Part shown: positions 23,735 through 31,533 of the stretch, in pieces
How the letters are laid out: each line of letters begins with the position of its first letter
Position numbering within the stretch: the stretch's first letter is position 1
Assembly: GCA_964606735.1 (NCBI GenBank)
Contig: CAZSHI010000002.1
Coordinates: forward strand, 62,001 to 126,000
Direction of reading: 5' to 3'
Length of the DNA: 64,000 bases
DNA from: UBA5109 sp964606735
GTDB lineage: Bacteria; Pseudomonadota; Gammaproteobacteria; Pseudomonadales; Pseudohongiellaceae
Translations under genes and position numbers: made by a program
Notes under the pieces: model-generated
The model's database searches: none
What the model was told of the DNA's origin: nothing
What the model saw: only the letters and a program-made list of their open reading frames with translations

Positions 23735-24019
23735 ATGCATGAATGCCCACACTGTAATCAGGAAAGCATCAGCTCAATGCAAAAAGTTCTTGCCGTCTCG
23801 CCGATACTTGCTACCTGCAAGGTCTGCCACCGCAAGTCCTATATTCATATCCTTTACGGTTTAATCGCCCTGACGGTATGGATCGTCATGACCTGGGCAC
23901 TAATCGGGCTGGCTTATTTTTTCCAGATGTCTTTTTTATTATTCGGCTCTGTTCCCTCTCTGGTCATTGCTATCGACCGTTATGTGATTCAGGCGCCTTT
24001 ATATAAGGCCCAGTACTAA
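23735..24019 (+). CDS. small zinc-ribbon membrane protein
   Basis: A 94-residue protein with an N-terminal cysteine cluster (CPHC at 4-7 and CKVCH at 28-32) that looks like a zinc ribbon, followed by two transmembrane helices (about 40-62 and 65-85). AGGGGAAA precedes the ATG. It ends 2 bp before ubiX and is probably co-transcribed with it from the promoter at 23681-23710. I do not recognise a named family; proteins with a cytoplasmic zinc ribbon and two helices are common small membrane proteins of unknown role. Confidence 0.75.
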   Translation: MHECPHCNQESISSMQKVLAVSPILATCKVCHRKSYIHILYGLIALTVWIVMTWALIGLAYFFQMSFLLFGSVPSLVIAIDRYVIQAPLYKAQY

Positions 24020-24021
24020 AC

Positions 24022-24603
24022 ATGTCACAATCCACACAACAACGGCTTATTGTCGGCATCAGCGGTGCCTCAGGCATCGTCTACGGCATTGAAACCCTGA
24101 AGCAGCTCAGACAAGCCGGTATTGAATCGCATCTGGTTGTCAGCAAAGCCGCCATACAGACCCTCAAATACGAAAGCGATATGAGCTTTGGCGACTTACA
24201 GGCGCTGGCCGATGTGGTTTATTCCAATCAGGATATTGGTGCAGCCATTGCAAGCGGCAGTTTTAAAACCGGAGGCATGATAGTCGCTCCCTGCTCAATC
24301 CGCAGCCTTGCAGAAATTGCATCCGGCCTGAGCGCTTCGCTGCTCAGTCGTGCCGCAGATGTCATTCTCAAAGAGCGCCGGCGTCTGGTCTTACTGGTGA
24401 GGGAAACGCCTCTGCATGCTGGCCATCTACAAAGCATGCTGGATGTAACAAATATGGGGGGCATTATCATGCCGCCGGTACCTGCTTTTTATACAAAGCC
24501 ACAAAACATTGAAGCAATGGTAAGCCAGACAATTGCCCGGGCACTGGATCTTTTTGAGATTGAAACCTCAGCGCTCAAGCGCTGGGATGGACAGGAAACT
24601 TAG
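24022..24603 (+). CDS. ubiX: flavin prenyltransferase UbiX
   Basis: The 193-residue product is a UbiX/Pad1-type flavoprotein: GISGASGIVYGIE at the N-terminus, GSFKTGGMIVAPCSIRSLAEIASGL and LLVRETPLHAGHLQSMLDVTNMGGIIMPPVPAFY. UbiX makes prenylated FMN from FMN and dimethylallyl phosphate, the cofactor of UbiD decarboxylase in ubiquinone synthesis. ubiA lies in the same window at 42.5 kb but not in an operon. It is followed by a strong bidirectional terminator. Length and motifs are normal. Confidence 0.95.
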   Translation: MSQSTQQRLIVGISGASGIVYGIETLKQLRQAGIESHLVVSKAAIQTLKYESDMSFGDLQALADVVYSNQDIGAAIASGSFKTGGMIVAPCSIRSLAEIASGLSASLLSRAADVILKERRRLVLLVRETPLHAGHLQSMLDVTNMGGIIMPPVPAFYTKPQNIEAMVSQTIARALDLFEIETSALKRWDGQET

Positions 24604-24620
24604 AAGCTAAGCCGGAAACA

Positions 24621-24649
24621 AAACACCCGCCTGCTGGCGGGTGTTTTTT
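24621..24649. terminator. bidirectional rho-independent terminator (ubiX / rpmG)
   Basis: An 11-bp stem (24621-24631 with 24636-24646) and 4-base loop TGCT. On the plus strand it is followed by TTT after the stem's own T bases; on the minus strand TTTTGTTT follows. It lies between the convergent ubiX and rpmG genes and can stop both transcripts. Confidence 0.88.
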
Positions 24650-24666
24650 AAGACAATCTGTTGCGA

Positions 24667-24822
24667 TTACTTGATTTTGGCTTCCGTATAAATCACGTGC
24701 TTGCGCACAACAGGATCATATTTTTTGATCTCCATCTTGTCCGGCATATTGCGTTTGTTTTTATCGGTAGTGTAGAAATGTCCGGTTTTGGCACTTGATA
24801 CCAATCTGATTTTATCTCGCAT
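24667..24822 (-). CDS. rpmG: 50S ribosomal protein L33
   Basis: The minus strand encodes a 51-residue protein with the L33 sequence: MRDKIRLVSSAKTGHFYTTD, KNKRNMPDKMEIKKYDP and VVRKHVIYTEAKIK. L33 is part of the large ribosomal subunit near the E site. This variant lacks the zinc-binding CxxC pairs, i.e. it is the zinc-independent type common in gammaproteobacteria. It is 33 bp downstream of rpmB and shares its promoter. Confidence 0.95.
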   Translation of the reverse strand: MRDKIRLVSSAKTGHFYTTDKNKRNMPDKMEIKKYDPVVRKHVIYTEAKIK

Positions 24823-24855
24823 GACTTTATTCCTGTTTTGTTGACCAATACCTGT

Positions 24856-25092
24856 TTAAACTTTAACGCCTCTGCCACGAATATCGGCTAACACGACATC
24901 AATCCCACGCTTGTCGATAACGCGCATGCCCTTGCTGGACAAGCGTAACTTCACAAAGCGCTTTTCAGATTCAACCCAAAACCGGTGGGTATGCAGGTTC
25001 GGATTGAAACGGCGACGCGTGCGGTTTTTCGCATGAGAAACATTATTCCCGGTCACAGGTCTTTTGCCGGTTACCATGCATACTCTGGACAT
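24856..25092 (-). CDS. rpmB: 50S ribosomal protein L28
   Basis: The 78-residue product is a standard L28 (SRVCMVTGKRPVTGNNVSHA, RTRRRFNPNLHTHRFWVE, SSKGMRVIDKRGID). It forms the usual rpmB-rpmG operon with L33. A consensus promoter is at 25168-25196, and a 7-bp hairpin (25119-25137) lies in the leader between promoter and start. radC is upstream on the same strand, an order conserved in gammaproteobacteria. Confidence 0.96.
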   Translation of the reverse strand: MSRVCMVTGKRPVTGNNVSHAKNRTRRRFNPNLHTHRFWVESEKRFVKLRLSSKGMRVIDKRGIDVVLADIRGRGVKV

Positions 25093-25118
25093 TGTTCTGG
25101 CCTCGTTTTAACTAATTT

Positions 25119-25137
25119 CACTTCGTCCGGCGAAGTG
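25119..25137 (-). promoter_or_regulatory. hairpin in the rpmB leader
   Basis: Perfect 7-bp stem CACTTCG/CGAAGTG with a 5-base loop, located 27 bp upstream of the rpmB start within the predicted 5' untranslated region. It could be a ribosomal-protein autoregulation site or simply an mRNA-stabilising structure; nothing decides between them. Confidence 0.4.
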
Positions 25138-25167
25138 CGTTGAATTCTGTGGAAAAAAGAGCTGCGT

Positions 25168-25196
25168 TTTATACCAGAACGGCCCTGCAATGGCAA
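25168..25196 (-). promoter_or_regulatory. sigma70 promoter of rpmB-rpmG
   Basis: On the minus strand TTGCCA (25191-25196) and TATAAA (25168-25173) are separated by 17 bp. Both hexamers match the consensus in five of six positions. Transcription would start near 25160, about 70 bp upstream of rpmB. Confidence 0.75.
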
Positions 25197-25209
25197 GGAT
25201 TACGCGCAT

Positions 25210-25884
25210 TTAAAGCATGCCGCGCTCAGCCAGCGAGGTCACTTCAGCATCGCCAACTATCAAGTGATCAAGTGTGCGAATGTCCACCAGTTGCAGGGCA
25301 GATTTAAGCCGCCGGGTAATACTGATATCAGCATCACTGGGCTCAGCCACACCAGAGGGGTGGTTATGTGCAAAGATAACGGCTGCAGCGCGATAATGCA
25401 GCGCCCTGTCCAGCACCTCCCGTGGATGTACCATGGCGCCATCTATCGTACCTTCAAACAGCTCTTCCTGAGCCAACACCCGGTGCTGTGAGTCCAGAAA
25501 CAGGCATAAAAATACCTCTCGCTTGCGGCTTCGCAGACAGCTGCTTACATAGCGGCGGCTCAGAGAAGCGCTGGTAAGTGCATTTTCTCGACAAAGCGTT
25601 TCCAGCAAGTGCCGTCGTGACAGCTCCAGTGCGCCCTGCAACTGGGCATACTTGGCCGAACCCAGGCCCGCTTGCTGGCAAAAAACTCGTTCATCCAGCT
25701 CAAGAATACCGCGCAGGGAACCAAATTTGGCCAAGAGCTGGCGCCCCAGTGCTATTGCGGAAGTGCCTGCGATGCCGGTGCGCAGGAATATGGCCAGCAA
25801 TTCAGCATCCGAAAGGCTTTGAGCCCCTTTGACCAGAAGCTTTTCTCGCGGTTTTTCCTGCTGCGGCCACTCCCTGATGGACAT
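25210..25884 (-). CDS. radC: RadC-family JAB/MPN domain protein
   Basis: Start at ATG 25884 (GGGAGG upstream), giving 224 residues beginning MSIREWPQQEKPREKLLVKGAQSLSD. It has the N-terminal helix-hairpin-helix region (LRTGIAGTSAIALGRQLLAKF) and the C-terminal MPN(JAMM)-like domain with AHNHPSGVAEPSDAD, the metal-binding HxHPSG-x7-D motif. RadC was named for DNA repair, but its actual role is unproven. Position next to rpmB-rpmG and near coaBC is the conserved gammaproteobacterial arrangement. Confidence 0.93.
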   Translation of the reverse strand: MSIREWPQQEKPREKLLVKGAQSLSDAELLAIFLRTGIAGTSAIALGRQLLAKFGSLRGILELDERVFCQQAGLGSAKYAQLQGALELSRRHLLETLCRENALTSASLSRRYVSSCLRSRKREVFLCLFLDSQHRVLAQEELFEGTIDGAMVHPREVLDRALHYRAAAVIFAHNHPSGVAEPSDADISITRRLKSALQLVDIRTLDHLIVGDAEVTSLAERGML

Positions 25885-25974
25885 CGGCCCTCCCTGAGTG
25901 AATCCTGCTCTGCCGAAGGGCAGGCATTCAGTCACTATAGTACAGCGCCAGCGCAGTGCCAGGCAGACACTTAT

Positions 25975-26571
25975 CTACTGAAACTCGGGACGATACCAGT
26001 ATTGCTGATGGCAGGCTGTACAGGCCTCATCAACCGCACCACCCGCTTCAACATAGGCATCCAGATCCCTCGCGTCAATGGCATCCAGTACACGCAAATT
26101 GGCCTGCTGAAAAGCCTGCGCGAAACCGACCCAGGACTGCCGGTCCTCACGGAGCCTTGCCTCAACCTCTTCCGGAACAAATTCAAACTCGGGGAAATCT
26201 GTGGTCGAACCGGGAGGCGCTACATTTCTGCCGGGAATCATCAGCGAATTGGCCCCCTCGACCATGGCAATCACGTTACGTCGCAGCATTTCCCAGTCTG
26301 CATCACTTTGGGGGCTGCTATCCACAATAATGGTCTCGCCATCGACAAACGTGGCCTCATAGCCCACGGCCTCCCAGACTATGTCGGCATTGGGGTCAAT
26401 CAGCGTATTCATGACATCCCGAATCGTCAGTCTGGTGTTAAACTCTTCATAGTTCAGTGCTGAAGGGGCCTCTGCAAGGCTCGTCGCTGGCCCGATGGGC
26501 TCATTACGGTCACAAGAAGCCAGCACTGACAAGGCCATCACGGGAACCAACAAGTATCGGTAATTTTGCAT
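25975..26571 (-). CDS. lipoprotein cytochrome c-like protein
   Basis: The 198-residue product (start ATG 26571, five codons inside the longest frame) has a lipobox VLASC after a short hydrophobic stretch and a single heme c motif CTACH close to the C-terminus (AVDEACTACHQQYWYRPEFQ). The middle is helical, with VWEAVGYEATFVDGE and NVIAMVEGANSLMIPGR, as in cytochrome c'-like helical bundles that bind one heme at the C-terminal helix. It is probably an outer- or inner-membrane-anchored periplasmic electron carrier or sensor. It shares layout with the protein at 23018-23575. A TATAAT at 26595-26600 on the minus strand may be its -10 element. Confidence 0.8.
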   Translation of the reverse strand: MQNYRYLLVPVMALSVLASCDRNEPIGPATSLAEAPSALNYEEFNTRLTIRDVMNTLIDPNADIVWEAVGYEATFVDGETIIVDSSPQSDADWEMLRRNVIAMVEGANSLMIPGRNVAPPGSTTDFPEFEFVPEEVEARLREDRQSWVGFAQAFQQANLRVLDAIDARDLDAYVEAGGAVDEACTACHQQYWYRPEFQ

Positions 26572-26703
26572 GCTACTCACCCACATAAACGATTATTATA
26601 CCTCCATTCTATGCCTGTTTATGGTCAGGGCAAAATTGAATCTTGGACATCATGCTGCTAGGCTTCATCAACTTTTTACTGCGCTCCCCTCACCTTTTTA
26701 AGC

Positions 26704-27897
26704 ATGCTTAGCCTAATTAACAAACACATCATTCTAGGCATTACCGGCGGCATCGCAGCCTACAAAAGCGCCGAACTTTGTCGCCTTCTCATCAAGGCCG
26801 GCGCTCAGGTGAGAGTCGTGATGACAGATGCAGCCTGTGAATTCATTACCCCTCTCACTCTGCAGGCCCTATCGGGACATAAAGTCCATCGTGAACTGCT
26901 GGATGAAGAAGCAGAAGCCGCCATGGGCCATATTGAGCTGGCGCGCTGGGCTGAGCTCATCCTGATTGCTCCGACCAGTGCTGACTTTATGGCGCGACTG
27001 GTACACGGCGAAGCCAGTGATCTGTTGAGTGCCCTTTGCCTGGCCAGGCGTTGCCCACTGGCTCTTGCCCCCGCCATGAATCAGGCAATGTGGTCAAAAC
27101 AAAATACTCAGGAAAACCTTCTGGCCTTGCAGCAGAAGCAGGTGCACATTCTGGGTCCGGCCGAGGGAGACCAGGCCTGTGGTGATGTTGGCCCGGGACG
27201 CATGCTGGAAGCAGAAGAGCTGTGCCGACTGGCTGCTGGCTTTTTCCAAACAGGCAGCCTGGCTGGCTTAAGTGTCTGTATCAGCGCCGGCCCTACCCGG
27301 GAAGCGATTGATCCAGTGCGTTACATCAGTAATCACAGCTCTGGCAAAATGGGCTACGCGATTGCCCAAGCTGCCCTTGAAGCAGGGGCCGCTGTCACAC
27401 TGGTCAGTGGCCCCGTATCCCTGTCGGCGCCAGAGTCTGCCGCTGTGAAGTTGGTTGAAAGCGCTGCTCAAATGCATGCCGCCTGCCTCGACAGCCCCTG
27501 CGATATTTTTATCGGAGTGGCTGCGGTTGCCGACTACCGCCCAGTAAAGGCAGGCCAGAACAAGATCAAGAAGTCTGCCGACAGCATGACGCTGAAGCTC
27601 GAAAAAACACCAGATATCCTGGCTGACATTGCCCGCCAGAAAAAACGCCCTTTCTGTGTTGGCTTTGCCGCTGAAACCGAAAATCTGGAAGCCTATGCCC
27701 TGGCAAAACTGCAGGATAAAAAGCTGGATATGATTGTTGCCAACCAGGCCACAGACACCTTCAACCAGGATGAGGCCAGCATCACCGTCTACTGGCCCGG
27801 GCATGACAAGCCACTGGCCGGCCTGCGCAAAAGCCAGCTGGCGCGGGAGCTCATCGAGCTCATCGCCCAATGTTATCGATCACAAAACAGCGCATGA
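26704..27897 (+). CDS. coaBC: bifunctional phosphopantothenoylcysteine decarboxylase / phosphopantothenate-cysteine ligase
   Basis: The 397-residue protein has the CoaC flavoprotein domain (IILGITGGIAAYKSAELCRLL, PAMNQAMW substrate loop, QACGDVGPGRM with the catalytic cysteine) and the CoaB ligase domain (ISAGPTREAIDPVRYISNHSSGKMGYA, then KIKKSADSMTLKLEKTPDI). It catalyses two steps of coenzyme A synthesis from pantothenate. Length is typical. It overlaps algC by 4 bp (ATGA), implying translational coupling; the dut gene that usually lies between them in related genomes is absent. Confidence 0.96.
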   Translation: MLSLINKHIILGITGGIAAYKSAELCRLLIKAGAQVRVVMTDAACEFITPLTLQALSGHKVHRELLDEEAEAAMGHIELARWAELILIAPTSADFMARLVHGEASDLLSALCLARRCPLALAPAMNQAMWSKQNTQENLLALQQKQVHILGPAEGDQACGDVGPGRMLEAEELCRLAAGFFQTGSLAGLSVCISAGPTREAIDPVRYISNHSSGKMGYAIAQAALEAGAAVTLVSGPVSLSAPESAAVKLVESAAQMHAACLDSPCDIFIGVAAVADYRPVKAGQNKIKKSADSMTLKLEKTPDILADIARQKKRPFCVGFAAETENLEAYALAKLQDKKLDMIVANQATDTFNQDEASITVYWPGHDKPLAGLRKSQLARELIELIAQCYRSQNSA

Positions 27898-29276
27898 CCC
27901 AGCCCGTTCTGCAGGATGAGATTTTTCGGGCTTATGACATCCGGGGCCTTGTCGGCGAGGGGTTGAACCCCGAGGTCATGTACTGGCTTGGCAAGGCCAT
28001 CGGCAGTGAAGCTCTTTACAAGGGTGAAAAGACACTGCTGCTTGCCTGTGATGCCCGTCTCTCTAGCCCTGAATTTGCTGAGCAGATACAGGCCGGCATT
28101 CTCGAAACCGGCTGCAATGTCATTAACCTTGGTGCAGTTCCAACCCCTTTGCTTTATTTTGCCTGCCATACGCTGGAGCCGGGTTCTGGTGTGATGATTA
28201 CGGGCAGTCACAATCCCAAGGAATACAATGGCGTCAAAGTAGTCTTCAAGCAGCAAAGCCTGAGTGATGCGCAAATCACTATTTTCAAAGACCGGATTCA
28301 TTCCCAAGCCTTTTATTCAGGTAAGGGCAAGCTCTCAGAGCATGACGTTAAAGCCGCCTATATCCGCCGAGTATCTGAAGACATAAAACTCAAACAGCCT
28401 TGGAAGCTTGTCATAGACTGTGGCAATGCCATTTGCTCAAACGTCGCACCGCAGCTGTTTCAGCAGCTGGGCTGCGAGGTAAGCGGACTTTATTGTGATA
28501 TTGACGGCTCCTTTCCCAACCATCACCCTGACCCAAGCCAAGCTGAAAATCTACGTGACTTGATAAAGCGGGTTGTTGATAGCGACGCTGATCTGGGCAT
28601 CGCCTTTGATGGAGATGGCGACCGCGTAGCACTGATTACTGGCAAGGGAGAAATCATTGATGCCGACCATCTGTTAATGACTTTTGCCCGTGATATCCTG
28701 CCCGAGAACCCAGGTGCAATCATTGTTTACGACGTCAAAAGTTCGAATCACCTCTGCCAGATCATCACCGAACTTAAGGGGAAGCCGCTGATGTGCAGGA
28801 GCGGGCACTCCTATGTAAAGAAAGCCCTGCATCAATCTGGCGCCCTGCTCGGAGGTGAATATTCGTCACACCTGTTCTTCAAACACCGCTGGTACGGTTT
28901 CGATGACGGCCTATACGCAGCTGCACGCTTCCTGGAAATTATGGATAAAACCCGGGCTTCAGCCGATAAGATCCTGGACTCCCTGCCCCGTAGCTCACAT
29001 ACCCCCGAACTCTTTGTGCCAGTGGCTGAAAGTGAAAAATTTGCCATGATGAAAACCATCAGTTCAGCCTTTTCACTGCCGAATGCGGAAATCAACACCC
29101 TGGATGGCCTGCGAGTTAGTCTGGAAAACGCCTGGGGCTTAATCCGCGCCTCCAATACCACCCCGAATCTGATGTTGCGTTTTGAAGCGGAATCCGCTGA
29201 AGCCCTCGAAGACATCATGCATAAGTTTCAGCAGGAGCTATTACGAATCCTGCCGGACCTGAAGCTTAACTTTTAA
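27894..29276 (+). CDS. algC: phosphomannomutase/phosphoglucomutase AlgC-type
   Basis: Start taken as ATG 27894, which overlaps the coaBC stop (ATGA); a possible ATG at 27870 lies inside coaBC. The 460-residue product is an alpha-D-phosphohexomutase: IFRAYDIRG, the active-site phosphoserine loop MITGSHNPKEYNG, metal loop FDGDGDR, sugar-binding GEYSSHLFF and the C-terminal phosphate-binding RASNTTPNLMLRFEA. It interconverts mannose-1/6- and glucose-1/6-phosphates for surface polysaccharide precursors. The coaBC-algC-argB order matches that of Pseudomonas relatives. Confidence 0.93.
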   Translation: MTQPVLQDEIFRAYDIRGLVGEGLNPEVMYWLGKAIGSEALYKGEKTLLLACDARLSSPEFAEQIQAGILETGCNVINLGAVPTPLLYFACHTLEPGSGVMITGSHNPKEYNGVKVVFKQQSLSDAQITIFKDRIHSQAFYSGKGKLSEHDVKAAYIRRVSEDIKLKQPWKLVIDCGNAICSNVAPQLFQQLGCEVSGLYCDIDGSFPNHHPDPSQAENLRDLIKRVVDSDADLGIAFDGDGDRVALITGKGEIIDADHLLMTFARDILPENPGAIIVYDVKSSNHLCQIITELKGKPLMCRSGHSYVKKALHQSGALLGGEYSSHLFFKHRWYGFDDGLYAAARFLEIMDKTRASADKILDSLPRSSHTPELFVPVAESEKFAMMKTISSAFSLPNAEINTLDGLRVSLENAWGLIRASNTTPNLMLRFEAESAEALEDIMHKFQQELLRILPDLKLNF

Positions 29277-29319
29277 GCCCCAATCCAAGCTTGCAGTGTG
29301 CAAGTACCGCAATATTCCT

Positions 29320-29325
29320 TATAAT
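29320..29325 (+). promoter_or_regulatory. -10 element upstream of argB
   Basis: A perfect TATAAT in the 98-bp region between algC and argB, 49 bp upstream of the argB start. No convincing -35 hexamer is seen at 16-18 bp, so it may need an activator, or be chance. Confidence 0.45.
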
Positions 29326-29374
29326 TCTGGAAATTGGTAGTAAGTAAGTATTCGCTTATATTAAGAGTTTAGGC

Positions 29375-30280
29375 ATGACACAGGATTTAAAAACGGCCAG
29401 CAATATTGCTGCTGTACTGACAGAAGCTCTGCCCTATATTCAGCGCTTTACCGGCAAGACCATCGTTGTCAAATATGGCGGCAATGCCATGACCGATGAA
29501 ACTCTGAAAAACAGCTTCGCCCGCGATATTGTGCTGATGAAGCTGGTTGGCATGCGCCCCATTGTCGTGCATGGCGGAGGGCCTCAGATCGGCTCCTTAC
29601 TGGAAAAGCTGAATATCAAGTCTGATTTTGTTGAGGGCATGCGCGTGACGGATAGCGCCACCATGGATGTCGTTGAAATGGTGCTTGGTGGCCTGGTCAA
29701 CAAGGAAATTGTTTCCCTGCTCAATAAAAACGGCGGCAAGGCCATTGGTCTGACCGGGAAGGACGGCAGTTTCATCCGCGCGCGAAAAATGAAAATGTCC
29801 CGCCAGACGCCGGAAATGCAGGCCCCTGAAATTATCGACATCGGTCATGTCGGTGAAGTTGAAAGTATTGATCCCGAGATTATCAGCTTGATCACACAAA
29901 GTGATTTCATTCCGGTGATTGCGCCCATTGGCACCGGCGATGACGGTCTTTCCTACAACATCAATGCTGACCTTGTCGCTGGCAAGCTGGCTCAGCTGGT
30001 GATGGCGGAAAAACTGATTCTATTAACCAATATTGCCGGCGTACAGGATAAAGCAGGCAATATCCTCACCGGGCTCAGTACCGCTCAGGTGCAGACGCTG
30101 ATTGATGATGGCACCATCCATGGCGGAATGTTGCCAAAAATCCGCTGTGCACTGGATGCCGTGAGTTCCGGCGTTAAAAGTGCACAGATCATTGATGGCC
30201 GTGTTCCTCACGCTGTCTTGTTGGAAATTTTCACTGACAAAGGCATCGGCACGCAGATCAGCAACCGGCTTGAGCATTAA
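29375..30280 (+). CDS. argB: acetylglutamate kinase
   Basis: The 301-residue product is an amino-acid kinase of the NAGK type: VVKYGGNAMTDETLK, PIVVHGGGPQIGSLLEKLNI, VEMVLGGLVNKEIVSLLN and the C-terminal GGMLPKIRCALDAVSSGVKSAQIIDG. It phosphorylates N-acetyl-L-glutamate, the second step of arginine synthesis. The N-terminal extension (about 20 residues before the kinase core) resembles that of arginine-inhibited hexameric enzymes, so feedback control is likely but not shown. Length normal. Confidence 0.96.
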   Translation: MTQDLKTASNIAAVLTEALPYIQRFTGKTIVVKYGGNAMTDETLKNSFARDIVLMKLVGMRPIVVHGGGPQIGSLLEKLNIKSDFVEGMRVTDSATMDVVEMVLGGLVNKEIVSLLNKNGGKAIGLTGKDGSFIRARKMKMSRQTPEMQAPEIIDIGHVGEVESIDPEIISLITQSDFIPVIAPIGTGDDGLSYNINADLVAGKLAQLVMAEKLILLTNIAGVQDKAGNILTGLSTAQVQTLIDDGTIHGGMLPKIRCALDAVSSGVKSAQIIDGRVPHAVLLEIFTDKGIGTQISNRLEH

Positions 30281-30304
30281 ACAAAAGGCTGAGGGGAAGC
30301 TCGT

Positions 30305-30901
30305 ATGGCAAAACCCGATAAAAACTCCCGCCGCGATCAGATACTTCACGTTCTGGCGCAGATGCTTGAAGAGCATCCCGGGGGCCGGATCACTACCGCC
30401 ACGCTGGCCAGACAGGTAGGCGTTTCCGAAGCCGCGCTGTATCGTCATTTTCCCAGCAAGGCACGCATGTTTGAGGGCCTGATCGCCTTCATCGAAAATA
30501 CTCTGTTCTCCCGCATCAGCCGAATTATTGCCGATAATGGTTCAGTGCTGGGCCAGTGTGAGCGTATTGTGTTTTTAACCCTGACCTTTGCTGAAAAGAA
30601 TCCCGGCATCACCCGGGTCTTGAACGGCGACGCTTTGGCCGGAGAGCCGGAACGGCTGCGTCAGCAGGTATCACAGATTTTCGAGAGACTGGAAACCCAA
30701 CTCAAACAGATCATTCGTGAAGCCGAATTGAAAGAAGGTCTGCGGACCCGGGAATCGGTGACAGCAACTGCCAATCTGCTGATTGCCTATACCGAAGGTA
30801 AAATTTCCCAATATGTACGCAGTGATTTTAAGCGTCTGCCGACCGAAGGCTGGGCAGAGCAGTGGCTTCTGCTGCAGAGTCCTCTGTTCTATACGCCGTA
30901 G
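30305..30901 (+). CDS. slmA: nucleoid occlusion factor SlmA
   Basis: The 198-residue TetR-type protein matches SlmA: KPDKNSRRDQILHVLAQMLE, RITTATLARQVGVSEAALYRHFPSKARMFEGLIAFIE and the C-terminal TEGKISQYVRSDFKRLPTEGW. SlmA binds specific chromosomal sites and FtsZ to prevent septum formation over the nucleoid. It is 24 bp downstream of argB and convergent with pyrE, with a 13-bp overlap of 3' ends. The arrangement with pyrE and rph is the conserved gammaproteobacterial one. Confidence 0.95.
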   Translation: MAKPDKNSRRDQILHVLAQMLEEHPGGRITTATLARQVGVSEAALYRHFPSKARMFEGLIAFIENTLFSRISRIIADNGSVLGQCERIVFLTLTFAEKNPGITRVLNGDALAGEPERLRQQVSQIFERLETQLKQIIREAELKEGLRTRESVTATANLLIAYTEGKISQYVRSDFKRLPTEGWAEQWLLLQSPLFYTP

Positions 30902-31533
30902 GATTCCTGATAGGCCTGCAAATCAGGCAGGTACTGACGCAATCGATCGTCTCCGCTGTCAAGATAATCCAAAATCTGCCCCAGATTAATGATACTCAGA
31001 ACCGGAATATCGTAATCTGCTTCAATTTCCTGAATAGCTGAAATTTCACCCTGGCCTTTTTCCTGACGATCAAGAGCCACCACCACACCAACAGCTTCAG
31101 CGCCAGCTTCAGTAATCAACTCCATGACTTCACGAATTGCGGTGCCCGCCGTAATCACATCATCAACAATCAGTACCCGTCCTTTGAGTTCAGCGCCAAC
31201 GATACTGCCGCCTTCGCCATGATCCTTCGCCTCCTTGCGGTTAAAGCAATAAGGCTTGCTGATGCCGAACTCCTGATTGAGGGCAATGGAGCTGGCAGCC
31301 ACCAGCGGGATACCTTTGTATGCCGGCCCAAACAGCACATCGAAATCAAGCTTGGCATCGGCAATTGCTGCGGCATAGGAACTGCCAACCTGGGCCAGCG
31401 ATGCGCCGGTGTTGAATAAGCCCGCATTAAAGAAATAAGGGCTCTTGCGGCCGGACTTCAGGGTAAAGCTGCCAAAGCGTAGGATATTCTCGGCGGTAAC
31501 AAAGTCCAGAAACTGTAACTGATAATTTTTCAT
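30889..31533 (-). CDS. pyrE: orotate phosphoribosyltransferase
   Basis: The 214-residue product carries the PRPP-binding motif VLIVDDVITAGTAIRE and the NAGLFNTG and GPAYKGIPL motifs of orotate phosphoribosyltransferase, which makes OMP in pyrimidine synthesis. Its start overlaps the rph stop by 4 bp, so the two genes form the rph-pyrE operon known from E. coli, here without a visible attenuator between them. Its 3' end overlaps slmA. Confidence 0.96.
   Translation of the reverse strand: MKNYQLQFLDFVTAENILRFGSFTLKSGRKSPYFFNAGLFNTGASLAQVGSSYAAAIADAKLDFDVLFGPAYKGIPLVAASSIALNQEFGISKPYCFNRKEAKDHGEGGSIVGAELKGRVLIVDDVITAGTAIREVMELITEAGAEAVGVVVALDRQEKGQGEISAIQEIEADYDIPVLSIINLGQILDYLDSGDDRLRQYLPDLQAYQESYGV

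Noticed and set aside
25672..26463. 263-codon plus-strand frame opposite radC and the heme lipoprotein gene
   Set aside because: It covers two real minus-strand genes and the intergenic space; the translation shows no coherent domain.
29277..29374. Attenuator or ARG box upstream of argB
   Set aside because: No hairpin with T tract and no clear ARG box palindrome was found; only a -10 element stands out.
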